Assembly: GCA_030077755.1 (NCBI GenBank)
Contig: JAQJZZ010000007.1
Location: forward strand, 2,046,001-2,110,000
Origin: Filosporella fistucella
Taxonomy: Eukaryota; Ascomycota; Leotiomycetes; Helotiales
DNA: 64,000 nucleotides
Reading direction: 5' to 3'
In this document: positions 1 to 13,320 of the stretch, one piece after another
Position numbering within the stretch: the stretch's first letter is position 1
How the letters are laid out: the number at the start of each line of letters is the position of its first letter
Position numbers and translations under genes: made by a program
The notes under the pieces: generated by a model
The model's database searches: none
Told to the model about the DNA's origin: nothing
The model's input: the letters and a program-made list of their open reading frames with translations, nothing else

Positions 1-2238
1 TCAGATCTCGCTTCCATACCTACAGTAAGGTACTTTCTGGTGTGATGGAGGGGCAAATATTATCGGTCCTCCTACCCGCTTTCTTTCTTTGGCTGCACTC
101 CATGCGTACTACGTAGGTACACACCAGCCTTCCTTGCCTGTGCCAGTTGTGTCAGCCAACATGGCAACATCTGAGGTGATACCATGCCAGTGCTGCCATA
201 CTCCACACGTCAAACACACGTGTTGTTCTATCAATTTTTCACAATGCATGGTCTGACTCAACAGGATTTTAATCACCTCACTTTTTCTGTTACCATACTT
301 GTCTACCCCAGAAATTCAAATAACTCGTTTGTACCTAGTAATTAACTGTGAAATTGGTTTTATCTCCAAGTGTGGCTAATCTGTTTCGTGAAGAGAGGCT
401 TGACACATTTCATGTGGTCTGTTCAGAGCTTTTTTTGCGGCGGCGGCCAAATTTTCGGACGTTTCTTTTTTCCTTTGATAAAGCCCCACGCGTAAAGCTT
501 GGAGAGCCAGTGGGAGTTGGAGGCGGACAAGGCTGGTGGCGGATTAGATTGGGATTGAGATACGTAGATGTGCAGATGAGACTTTACAGTACGAAAAGAT
601 TCTTCGTTGACTCATGGTAGATTGTTGATCCGTAAAGATTGGAGGGGATGGCGATGTTAGTCAGGTGATGTGATGGGAGTGAAGATATTTCGATCTGGAT
701 CTGAGGCTCTGAATCCCTTGTTAGGTATCGGAGCTCAGGGATCCACCTCGAAGAGTTCGACCTAGTTAAGGGTTATGGATCCTTTGCAGGACGTGCAAGC
801 TCCAAACATTTCATGGCAAAGGTTCTTTTGTGGATTGGTACTCTGTTTAAAATGCTGTGCTCTTAACGTTACATATGATAGCTTGAATATTGCATAACAA
901 GCGTTCATAGGTCTGCTTCTATGAATCTCTCAAGGTGTGATCTGTTGGAGAGACAAAGATAAGAGCATCCGACACAAGCAAGTAAACCTAGAAGGGATTC
1001 TATATCACGTGTCGAGACCATTGAGCCAGGCTCAGAAGCACCCAAGTCACGTATTCGTGTTGCAACTGAGCTATCCAAATACCTTCAGATAATATTTGTC
1101 GATGCTTCAATTCAAGCCTCAACTTCTCTGCAGCTTCACACTGGATCAAAAGCTCCCACACAGCAAAAGCAGCACCAATTTCCAAGCCAACTCGTATCTG
1201 CTTCCTCCCGACCCGATCCACAGGAGGAAGTCTCAAGTCTCACAGATCCTCTTACAATACAACACAGCTAAGAATTACAGTATAGAAAGCCAAGCAGTAC
1301 GGTACAAAAACATACCACAACTTGAACCAAGACGTGATTTGCGCTTTGATAGTCCATTCAGATATTATAGGAAAGTGGGTAATTAGGAAACATTTCTGGG
1401 AGACTTGAATTTGGATTTGGATTCCGATTTGATTGAATTAGGAAGAATGGACTTGTAGGCGTAGTGGAGAATATCAGGCAGAGAATATGCTGCAATCACA
1501 AGTGGAGGAGATGTTAAAGAGAGCTTGCAACTGCAATTGTATTGCATCCTGGCTGAAGGAAGACCTGACATCACTAAGTAGGATGTTGACGAACCCATGT
1601 TTCAACATGCAAAGCTACACAGACAGTATCCTGGATATAAGCTCGAAGGCCTGTGTAAACAATGCCGACTCGAAAGAGGATATGCATCGCAAATGCTTTC
1701 GCTTGCACAGCTCTTAAATCAGCAGCTGAAGCTCAAGACTTTTTCGTGTTATTATCCAGAGCTGAGGAGCTTTCTCCTTTGGGCTCATTTGGAGTGACTT
1801 CAACTCGAAATATCGAGACCAGCTAACAAATACAGCGAATGAGAGAGCTTCCAAATCCCGAGATCAATTGTACCGCAAACAAAACAAAAAGCTTCAAAAA
1901 GCATAACAACAGCATCTTTCAAATCAACTACCCTCTAATCGAGTACACAGAAGTCAAATGCCATATGAAACTTCAAAAGTCATAGTCCTCAAAAAGTCAT
2001 GTCCCAAAAGCCATGAGGCTGACCAACTCGTCCAGGGGAAATGACGCCAGCACGTGACCAATACCCGACCAAGCTCCGACGGAATCAAACCAAAAATATG
2101 CATCGTACCACTCACTCAGCTCCCATCTCTCACAACTGGCAATCCCTCAACGCAACCGCCAACAATTGAATCTCAATTGCCTCTCCTCTCTTACTCCCAC
2201 AGTACCCTGCTAGTCAGATCTCCTCCTCAACCGCAAAA
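1..2238. other. Intergenic region, no confident gene
   Basis: No reading frame here resembles a known protein. On the minus strand, short open stretches between about 1000 and 1800 (for example 1000-1236, with a helix-like leucine- and glutamate-rich translation) look weakly protein-like. They are separated by stops and no convincing splice pattern joins them; they may be remnants of a decayed gene. The last 200 bases are the COX5 promoter, with CACGTG at 2051-2056 followed by CCAAT at 2058-2062. Confidence 0.5.
2051..2062. promoter_or_regulatory. CACGTG E-box plus CCAAT box upstream of COX5
   Basis: A CACGTG palindrome at 2051-2056 is followed immediately by CCAAT at 2058-2062, about 180 bp upstream of the COX5 start codon. 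In fungi CACGTG is bound by bHLH factors of the Cbf1 type and CCAAT by the HAP complex, which activates respiratory genes. The motifs are seen; their use here is inferred. Confidence 0.4.
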
Positions 2239-3122
2239 ATGATGCGCCAATCCCTCTCTCGCCAGATCGTACGAGTCTCGCGCTCCTCTCCTGTCCAGGC
2301 AGGAAGAGTAGGCATTGCTGGGCTCGGAGCAGTCAGAAACGCACATGCGATTTCGAACCCAACGTTAGCGGATATCGAGAAGAGATGGGAGGGTATGCCG
2401 CCGCAGGAACAGGCGGATCTGTGGATGCAGTTGAGGGATAGGATGAAGATCGGGAATTGGGCTGAGTTGACTTTGGCGGAGAAGAAGGCTGGTGAGTGCT
2501 CTATTTCTACACTGTATGGGCTTGGAAATATGAATGGAAGGGAGAAAGGGAGGCAGAGAAGGAATTGAGGGGTCAATTGATTTCGGAAGTCCTGGAGTCA
2601 TGACTTGCAAAATGGATATATGGAATGAAAGGAGAACACCGAACTGACACCTACCATAGCCTATTACATTGCCTTTGGTGCCCACGGTCCAAGAGCTGCT
2701 ACTCCTCCCGGAGAGGGCTGGAAGGTAATGGGCTACGTCGCAGCTGGTATTCTGGCCTCCTTTGGTCTCTTCGCCTTCATCCGCGTATTCGCAAAGGGAT
2801 CCCCAGGAACGATGAACAAGGAGTATCAAGAGGCTACGAACGAGTACTTGAAGGTATGTTTATTTTCGTTCTTCTTGTAGTGGCATGCAGCGGAATGGAG
2901 ATACGGTTTGGTGGTTTTAAGCTTTCCTGCTTGAAACACCTTGTACACTCCCTCCTCTGTTCCAGCTCCAATTTCTTCTTCCTCCCTTTCTTCACTTAAG
3001 CTATTGTATCAGCATAAACTAACATCTCCCCACAGGCTCAAAACTCCGAACCCATCTCCGGTATCTCTTCCGAAGGCTACGTCGGCAAAGGCCAAGTACA
3101 AAGTGCACCCAAGAAAGCATAA
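2239..3122 (+). CDS. COX5: Cytochrome c oxidase subunit 5, mitochondrial (COX IV family)
   Basis: Nuclear-encoded subunit of respiratory complex IV in the inner mitochondrial membrane. Three exons are read: 2239-2491, 2660-2853 and 3036-3122, giving 177 residues. Introns of 168 and 182 nt have GTGAGT and GTATGT donors and CATAG and ACAG acceptors; ACTAAC lies before the second acceptor. The N-terminus is rich in Arg and Ser without acidic residues, as in a mitochondrial presequence. The matrix domain with the EKRWEGMPPQEQADLW motif follows. One membrane helix (WKVMGYVAAGILASFGLFAF) comes next, then a short tail ending in PKKA. Length and order match fungal Cox5. The first of two consecutive ATGs is used as the start. 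It converges with MCX1 downstream. Confidence 0.93.
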
Positions 3123-4222
3123 GCTTATTCCTCACATCAACATTTCATTTGTCTGTAGAGCGAGGGCTTTGGCTTAGAGGGTGAGATTGCATGGGGTGAG
3201 ACGGGGTGTAGTGAGAGAGCAGATATCGGGTGGAAGGAATGATAGTAGGATGGAAGGGGAGGGAGAAAACCTTGTACAAAGATCGTGCTGCGCTTTTTGG
3301 TGGTTAGAGTTGAATTGAATTGAGATTTAAATGTTATTCCGTGAAATGATACTAAGTATGAGACATTATATGACTACATGCCATGCCTCTCTCATGCATT
3401 GCACACACACCCCAACTCCTGACTCAAGACGACGTAAAACGTATATACGAATAGGTTCCCCATCTACTCCATTCAGCAGATACTCAAAAGAGCTAGATAC
3501 GTGTCAAGCAAGAGCAGGTAACAAGTATTCCCCATTCTTACACTGAATATACATGTTTACCCTCTCTAGCTACTACTAGATCACCCTTAAATTTCCTCCC
3601 CATCACTATTCCCACGCTTAAAACTACTTTTAAACCTTTCTTCTGCTATATAATCTGTATATCTCTCCAGTCATGCACAGCTCCTTTCCTACTAGGTTAT
3701 AACAGGTTCTGAGTCTAGAAGTACCTTGTTACTGGTCGGGACGGGATGGGATAATGGGAGAGGGGAAATGACAGATTGGTGGTAGATGATAAATAGATCT
3801 CCGTTGCTGGGCAGTCAGTTGCTAGAAGACGACTAGCTTGCTTCGATTCTGCTTGGTAGCAGTGTCGATTAGAAGGTTAAAGATATGGGTATTCAAATCT
3901 TAATCTAAATTCATGGAAACGGAGGTAGATATAAGAGGGATAATGTCAACGTGATTGAGATGTTGTCTTTTAGGATATACACAGATATTGATTTATGCTG
4001 ATGGAACTAGTTTGATGTCATAATTCATGAATATATGCCATTCCTCAGGTCTCGGGTGACAAACGCGCTGCGTTGTGGTGTATGTACAGTACCCCTCCTC
4101 CCCTTCATAAAAGGTATAGCCACATATTGCAGGGCATGAGGAAATCTCGATGTCTTATCCGTTAACGTGATTGTATATCATCTTTCTCCGCTAGCACCAG
4201 TTCTTGCAACCCTAACCGCACT
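3123..4222. other. Convergent intergenic region between COX5 and MCX1
   Basis: This 1.1 kb holds the 3' ends of two converging genes. It is AT-rich with pyrimidine runs, and no coding frame or RNA gene is recognised in it. Confidence 0.5.
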
Positions 4223-6017
4223 TCACATCCCACTACTCCCCACCCTCCTCATCCTCTCAAATCCCCCTGTGTCCTCTACCTCCTTTCCCCGTTCTCTCCT
4301 CTTCCACTCCTCCTCTTCCCTCTCCACAGCCTCCTCAAACATTCTTCCTTGCCCTCTACTCCAACACCTAGGCATTTTATTCCTTGCATCTCCCTCTCCT
4401 CTTTCTCCACCATCATCGCTTTCATTATCTAAACCCCTCACGAACCTCTCATCTACGAGACAGAATCTGATTGCTGAGCCTGGACCCCAGAACATGATCT
4501 CTTGGAGTACTGATTCCATTATTGAGCGGAGACCGCGGGCGCCTATGCCTGTTGAGTGAGGTGTTTTGGAGCTTGTTGCAGATGAGGTTGTTGAGGATGA
4601 GGATGAGGAAGGGGGAAGTGCTCGTTCGGCGATGGCGTGCAGAGCGCCGGTGGTGAATTTAAGTTGGATACCGTACGTGTTGAACAGAGCGACAAACTGT
4701 TTCGTTAATGAGTTTCGCGGTTCTGTTAATATAGAGATAAGTTGGGTGAGAGACAGAGGTGATAGAGCGACCGTGATTGGGATTCTGCCTAGGAGTTCGG
4801 GGATGAGTCCATAGGCTTGGAGGTCGGGAGGTGTGACGCTGGTGAGGAGGTTGGGTTCTTTTGAGGAGGGGGAAGAGGATTTAGGCAGGGGGGCACCGAA
4901 TCCTAGGGATGAACCTGTGGAGAGTCGGGATGAGATTATTTTCTCGAGACCAACAAAGGCGCCGGCGAAGACGAAGAGGATGTTTGTTGTGTCAATGGTG
5001 TATTGTTCGCTCTTATTTCCAGTCAACGGTGATTGTGGATCTCTTCCGCCTCTTTCTAATCTATCTCCTCTTCCCTCGCTCTTAGAGCTGCGATCTGATT
5101 TCGCGTTTACGGTTACGGTGGTACCTTCAATCATTTTGAGGAGACCTTGTTGAACTCCTTCTCCGGAGACATCTCGTCCGTGTGTCATCACAGCTGGTTT
5201 AGCTAACTTGTCTACTTCGTCAAAGAAGATGATGCCAGTCTCGCATTTTTGAATGTTGTTGCTTGCTGCTAGTAAGAGACGCTCTATTGAGGACTCGATA
5301 TCAGTTCCTATGTAGCCTGCTTGGGTTAAGGCTGAGCAATCTACTGTTGCGAAAGGAACCTCGAGGATACGTGCGAGAGTTGAGAGGATGTATGTTTTGC
5401 CAACTCCGGAGGGTCCTAGTAGTAGGAGATTGGATTTCTCGATTATGGTTTTGGGTGTTTGATCTATTAGAGGAGATGTTCCTGGTTCTGTATCTGGTTT
5501 GAAAGGGGAATTGAGATCTACTGTCTCGACATGGCCTGGGTATTCATCTAGATGAGTTAGATACATCATGTGATAGTGGGGAATGGGACGTACTCTCTAC
5601 TGGATGAGAGTTCCTCTCTCTTTCCCTCAATTCCCATCTAGCTTGTTGCTCAGCCTTTGCATCTTCTTCCGCTTCCAACCGCCGTAACTCTCGAATGCGT
5701 TGATAATGATTATATATCGCCACGCTCGTGACCTTCTTTGCCTTGTCTTGCCCAACAACATATTTATCCAGATGCTCTTTCAACATACTCGGAGTAAGTC
5801 TCGGAGCTCCATGCTTGGAAGCATTAGCCAGCGGCCCTTCTGTAGGACGACCTGGTTCATAAGTGGCCGAAAAGCCTTGAGAGAAATCGGAATGGCGAAA
5901 TTGGGAGTCTCGGGAGAGTGAGGAGGAGGTGGACAGAGAGTGGCGATTAAGCTTGAAGATGAGCAATTGCTTGGAAGGAGAGCAAGACAGGGAGAATGTC
6001 CGGTTGATTGCCGGCAT
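4223..6017 (-). CDS. MCX1: Mitochondrial ClpX-type AAA+ unfoldase
   Basis: ATP-dependent protein unfoldase of the mitochondrial matrix, ClpX family. Two exons, 6017-5594 and 5547-4223, are joined across a 46-nt intron with a GTACGT donor and CTAACTCATCTAG at the acceptor, giving 582 residues. The N-terminus looks like a mitochondrial presequence (Arg/Ser-rich). The region reading [13 protein letters not shown] marks the start of the AAA+ module. Walker A GPSGVGKT lies near residues 186-193 and Walker [10 protein letters not shown] near 247-255. The GYIGTD pore-region motif, the [10 protein letters not shown] segment and the C-terminal [10 protein letters not shown] motif are all present. The N-terminal zinc-binding domain of bacterial ClpX is absent, as in fungal Mcx1. 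The C-terminus carries a long, mostly acidic and charged extension. There is no clpP nearby. Confidence 0.9.
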
Positions 6018-6811
6018 TTTGCAAACGAGGATATACTCTCATAACTGCATCTGGATTGGGAATATCGACCTGAGGATGGTTCACCTTTGGAGGAGATGCA
6101 CGTGAATGACTCGAATGTGTCTGTCCAACTTAAGCTCAGCTCAGCTCCAGGTTGCGGGGTTCACGGATGGTGGAATCTCAAGTCCAGTATCAGCTAAGCG
6201 AGGCTAGGAATGTGGCATTGTGGAGTGCATCTGGGGAAAGACAGAGTTTGAGATGGAGTCTTGAATTTGACTGAGAATGTTTTGATAAAGTCAATTGTCG
6301 ATATAACAATCCATAATCCGTTCTCTTACAACACTCCCAGCTCTGCTTATTCTGATATCACGTGGTTCACACCTTGTTCAATTTCTGCCCAACAACGTTG
6401 AGCGGCTTCAGCTGTTCTTGGTCTCGGCTTGTTGCGTTCTGCTGGGAGATTTGCGCTGGTTGGCTGTGATGACTGGGTTAGACGTCATTTGGCCGCTCTC
6501 AACGAACAGCCCACACCATGCAAATCCATCAACTAAATCGCCCGCATTCCAGCCGTGCAGCTTGTATCATTGGACAGAACCATGGGAATAGGTACAGGAC
6601 CCCGCAAAATATCTCGCTGATATCCAGAGCTTGAGATTGAAACAAAACAACTCCGGATCCTTAAATGAAAATAGTTGTTTCTTCTTTTCCTCATACTCTA
6701 TCTAGTACGCCTAAAGACACTACTGGAAAGCTTCATTAGATTACCCACTATATCTTGCTGGCAGATCAAGCTTCCTTCTTCAACAACAAAGCCCTCGTGC
6801 AATCAAACAAG
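6018..6811. promoter_or_regulatory. Divergent promoter region of MCX1 and the branching enzyme
   Basis: The 794 bp between two divergent genes contain CACGTG at 6099-6104, 82 bp before the MCX1 start, and a second CACGTG at 6359-6364. An ATG at 6755 lies in frame with the branching-enzyme start at 6812 and could give a 19-residue N-terminal extension. No other coding is seen. Confidence 0.45.
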
Positions 6812-9249
6812 ATGGATTCAAACAACGAGAATTCCGAGAACTCCATGATGCACAATGGTGCTGCGAATGGAATTCCAAATGATGGCACCGGTAATACATT
6901 ATTCAAGAAGTATTCATTCTGGTCTGCAGAGCTAATCTGTCCAGGTGTTGTAACACTCGATCCATGGCTGGCACCATTCAAAGAGTCTCTCAAGAATCGA
7001 TTCAACAAAGCACAAGAATGGATCAAAAAGATCGACGAGACCGAAGGAGGATTGGAGAAATTCAGCAGAGTTGGTCCTCCTTCTGCGACTCAATTACATC
7101 ACTGATCTTTCTAGGGAACTGAGAAGTTTGGAATCAATATTGACAAGAAAAACAACATTACCTATAGGGAATGGGCGCCTAATGCAACGCAAGCATTCCT
7201 TATCGGTGAATTCAGTATTTCTCTCCTCCCTCATAGAAGATTTCCTTAGGTTTCGTGGACTGACTTTAGGAAGACGATTGGAGTCGGGAATCGCATCCCA
7301 TGAAGAAGGATCCATATGGTGTGTTTGAGGTAGTTATTCCTGCGAAAGATGGAAAACCTGCTATCGCACACAATTCTAAGATCAAAGTAAGCAAATTGAA
7401 CATCTGCGAAGCTCATACTAACTTGGCAGATCTCCTTGATCACTCCTTCAGGTGAAAGAATCGAACGATTACCAGCTTGGATCAAATATGTCACTCAAGA
7501 TCTCCACATCTCCCCAGTCTACGATGCACGATTCTGGAATCCTCCCCAAAGCGAAAGATATGTATTCAAACATCCGCGCCCAAAAAAGCCTGAGAGTGTC
7601 CGAGTCTACGAAGCACATGTTGGAATTTCCTCTCCCGAATTGAGAGTGTCTACATACAAGGAGTTCACAAAGAACATGCTGCCGAGAATACATCACTTGG
7701 GATACAATGTCATTCAATTGATGGCGATAATGGAACATGCATACTATGCAAGCTTTGGTTACCAAATCAATAGCTTCTTTGCTGCAAGCAGTCGATATGG
7801 GTCTCCTGAGGAATTGAAGGAGCTTATTGATACAGCACACGGTTTGGGAATTGTTGTGCTATTGGATGTTGTTCACAGTCATGCTTCGAAGAATGTGCTA
7901 GATGGTCTGAATGAGTTTGATGGTACAGATGCGTGCTATTTCCATGCAGGTCCAAAAGGGAAGCACGAATTATGGGATAGTAGATTGTTCAACTATGGAA
8001 GTCATGAAGTTATGAGATTCTTACTCAGTAACTTGAGATACTGGATGGATGAATTCAACTTTGATGGTTTCCGCTTTGATGGTGTTACAAGCATGCTCTA
8101 TACCCATCACGGAATTGGCACGTAAGTATGCCCGAGGAATGAAAGAACCAAGCTGACAAACCTTAGGGGATTCTCTGGCGGTTACCACGAATACTTTGGT
8201 CCAGGTGTGGATGACGAAGCTGTTGCATATCTCATGGTTGCAAACGAAATGCTGCACCAACTCTACCCAGAGACCATCACAATTGCAGAGGACGTATCTG
8301 GTATGCCAGCTTTGTGTCTTGCTCTCTCACTTGGAGGCATTGGTTTCGATTACAGACTGGCCATGGCCATTCCAGACATGTGGATCAAGATTCTGAAGGA
8401 AGTCAAAGATGATGCCTGGGATATGGCAAATATTTGCTTCACACTGACAAATCGGAGACATGGCGAGAAGACAATTGCTTATTGTGAGAGTCACGATCAA
8501 GCGTAAGTTATTCCCGATAGTTTATGGCAAGACTAACATATTTTAGGCTCGTTGGAGATAAATCAATCATGATGCATTTGTGTGATGCAGAGATGTATAC
8601 CAACATGTCTACGCTCACTGCTTTCACACCAATCATTGAGCGAGGAATGGGTCTTCACAAGATGATTCGTCTCCTCACTCATGGCCTTGGTGGAGAAGGT
8701 TACCTGAATTTCGAGGGTAATGAGTTTGGACATCCAGAATGGCTTGATTTCCCTCGAGCTGGAAATGACAATAGCTTCTGGTACGCTCGTCGGCAATTCA
8801 ACCTCACGGAGGACAATCTGCTGCGTTACAAATTCTTGAATGAATTCGACGCAGGCATGAACAAAGCCGAATCTAAATACGGTTGGCTTCATTCCGAACA
8901 AGCATATATCAGCTTGAAGAATGAATCCGACAAGGTCATTGTATTCGAGCGTGCTGGGCTTGTCTGGGTTTTCAACTTCCACCCAACAAAGAGTTTCGCA
9001 GACTACCGTATCGGCATTGAGCAAGAAGGTACTTATCGCGTTGTCCTTAATACAGATGCGAAAGAGTATGGTGGATTCGAAAGAATCGATTCCGGCACTA
9101 GATTCTTTACGAATCCGATGGCATGGAACGGCCGTAAGAATTTTACTCAAGTTTATATTCCAACAAGAACTGCTATTGTAAGTCTCACGGATTCTTTCTG
9201 TGGCCGGTGCTAATGGATATAGGTTCTTGCTCTCGAGTCGACACTATAA
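6812..9249 (+). CDS. GLC3: 1,4-alpha-glucan (glycogen) branching enzyme, GH13
   Basis: Forms alpha-1,6 branches during cytosolic glycogen synthesis. Eight exons are read: 6812-6890, 6945-7069, 7115-7214, 7274-7386, 7430-8121, 8167-8502, 8547-9177 and 9223-9249. Together they give 700 residues, the usual length for eukaryotic branching enzymes. An N-terminal CBM48-type region includes the [19 protein letters not shown] stretch. All four GH13 signatures are visible: DVVHSH (near residue 285), [10 protein letters not shown] with the nucleophile Asp (near 355), AEDVSG with the acid Glu (near 410) and ESHDQA (near 476). The start at 6812 is chosen because the upstream in-frame ATG at 6755 adds nothing resembling the family. 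The first intron (6891-6944) is 54 nt, stop-free and in frame. It is recognised because its removal restores the [12 protein letters not shown] motif. Confidence 0.95.
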
Positions 9250-10214
9250 AGGGATATTCATAGGATTTTGTAATTTGCAGGTTTATTTGTAATTAGATGA
9301 TAGCTTTATTAGCTTTGCTAAGGATGGCACAATTTGCATGCTTTTAATCTGCTTCATACTATCTTGATGACGCATGACTGCATAATTACTTGCTAATAAT
9401 GCCGATTTACTGGTCTAATTGTAGAGATGAAAGCTCCAAATGTTAAATCATAATTATGGCATGACGCCTCTTCATTTGATATATTTCCAGATGGAAGCTC
9501 GAGGACAATGCTTGTGTTTGAATTGAAAGATATCGGACGGGGCTAAGAAACTTTATAATCGCACTATTCCGGTTTCATTCCATCTCCTGCGGATGTGGAA
9601 ATAATGTCTAAGCTCATTTCTAAGGCCAACGCAGTTAGGATATACTGGTGCGTTCTCACGGTTGTGTTTAGAGTGAGCTGTGCGTATGAAGGAAACAAAT
9701 ATATATAACGTTTGTTGTGCTGATAAAATTAATGCAGAAATATTGCGGTGTCGAGTCACTTTGGTTCGATTCTACTTAGATAGAATTCAATCATTAAACC
9801 TCACATCTCAAAATCCCAAATTTTAGAAGCAATCTCGATTCTCGCATAAATTGCTCATGAATGGTGATACCTGCATAAAATTCATAAACCGACAGCCGCT
9901 CAACCGCGGTTAGGGAAACACTCTTTATAACAACAGATCACTTTTTAGCAGATATATGAAGAATATACTTGCAATGATCGCATAGATGACCATAGTATAG
10001 AGTTTTAATTCTTCTAAAATTTAAATCCAATGTAAAGGGGTTATTGTTTTGACCCACTCCTAGTTTGCCCGACCATCACATCACGTGCCCGGCTAGCGTC
10101 GTTGAGTTTCCAGCCTGCGAACCGAAAGAACCTGTCAAGACTTCAACTTCTCCTCATTCCGCGATCTCTCTCTGTATCTCCACGCACACTCCACAGCTCT
10201 TTTCCATCATCACG
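9250..10214. other. Intergenic region and ATP2 promoter
   Basis: AT-rich 3' flank of the branching enzyme gene followed by the ATP2 promoter. CACGTG lies at 10082-10087, 128 bp upstream of the ATP2 ATG. A pyrimidine-rich leader runs from about 10130 to 10214. No coding region is seen. Confidence 0.45.
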
Positions 10215-12259
<2,045 letters not shown>

Positions 12260-12725
12260 GGGACTTTTAGGTTTGTACCATAGCAGCAATTGTACTTGAA
12301 AATACTTCATCGAAGTCTCTTTTATGACTAGACCCCAAACAAGCTCACTTTAATCAACCACAATCAAAAGTTATTTGACACAGGAATTGTGAAGATCGTG
12401 TGTACAGTGCTCCGATTGGAACAGTCTAAAGAACCCTCACAATGTTACTGGAGATATGCCAAGCCAGCTATTTTCAATATTCGTACAGAAAGGTTCAGTT
12501 GGTTTCATACCATTGTTCCTCTAGCTTATTCCAATCCCTTGTTGAGATTATGTCAACCTTAGGCTCTTGCAGCAGGTACCATGTACCCCGTCTGCGTTTC
12601 GGTCAACCAAATCTTTTCGCCCATATCCTGACGAGGTACAATGGCCTTTGTGGGAATTTAGACCACGATGAATCCCCGTTTCCCACTTCATCATCTGCTT
12701 CCTCATCTGTCTAGCGTACTAACAT
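12260..12725. other. Short intergenic region
   Basis: This is the 3' flank of ATP2. Nothing coding is recognised in it; the open frame at 12442-12714 lacks any family resemblance. Confidence 0.4.
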
Positions 12726-13320
12726 TCAAATAAAAGATTTAGGACACTCAACTCCGTTCCATCTTGAGCAATGTTCTATCCTCCAGAGCGGCCCGTTATG
12801 AGAATCTCTTGCCAAATTCCGGATCGCTGTCATAATGATTGTTGCTCCAAGTTCCATGATAGTTGCTGACCACTATGACAAGTTAATCAAGGATACTGAG
12901 GTTGCAAGAGAAATCGCCGCAGCACCAACTTTGGTCCCACCATTAGCATCGGCGAAGATTGCTTATATGAAGCGCCCGAAAGCCTACAAATTGAAAGACA
13001 AATCCAATAACTGCAATGGCAGAGCGAATCGCAACGTGAAATCCATAGTATTTTGAGTTGAGGCGGGATATACGCAAAATTCGATTCTTGGGATCATTAA
13101 AGAACGCGTACGAATCGAAATATTGCTCGCCCACCATAGTTTGTCCCTGAATTCGAATGAGTTCCAGCTCCGGGTATTTAGGATTGAGCATAAAAGTGCA
13201 TTTATCGGTGGACGCCTCGATTATATGGGAATAGATCAAAAGCCCAACGCTAACGGCCAACGTGTCTGCAAGAAAACAGGGAAACCCATATTGAGGTACA
13301 TAGTTACCCTCCTTGGTCAA
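12726..13320 (-). pseudogene. Remnant of an uncharacterised ascomycete membrane-protein family
   Basis: The minus-strand frame 13320-12968 reads like the C-terminal part of a large ascomycete multipass protein of unknown function. A hydrophobic segment (LAVSVGLLIYSHIIEASTDK) is followed by an EQYFDSYAFF block and a second helix ending GFVFQFVGFRALH. The family normally continues with WSATI. Here the frame runs on into unrelated codons and a stop. WSATIMELGATIIMTAIRN appears in phase from 12872 to 12726, after 94 nt that end in a good acceptor (ATTAAC, then TCATAG). The matching donor reads ATAAGC, not GTAAGC. The N-terminal several hundred residues of the family are missing, and no start context is visible. 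It is probably a truncated pseudogene. The family match is recalled from characteristic motifs, not searched. Confidence 0.6.

Noticed and set aside
1000..1797. Series of short protein-like minus frames
   Set aside because: Stops separate them and no consistent donor-acceptor pairs were found; left as a possible gene relic only.
9740..9790. B-box-like GGTTCGATTCT
   Set aside because: No A-box or cloverleaf is found at the right distance upstream.
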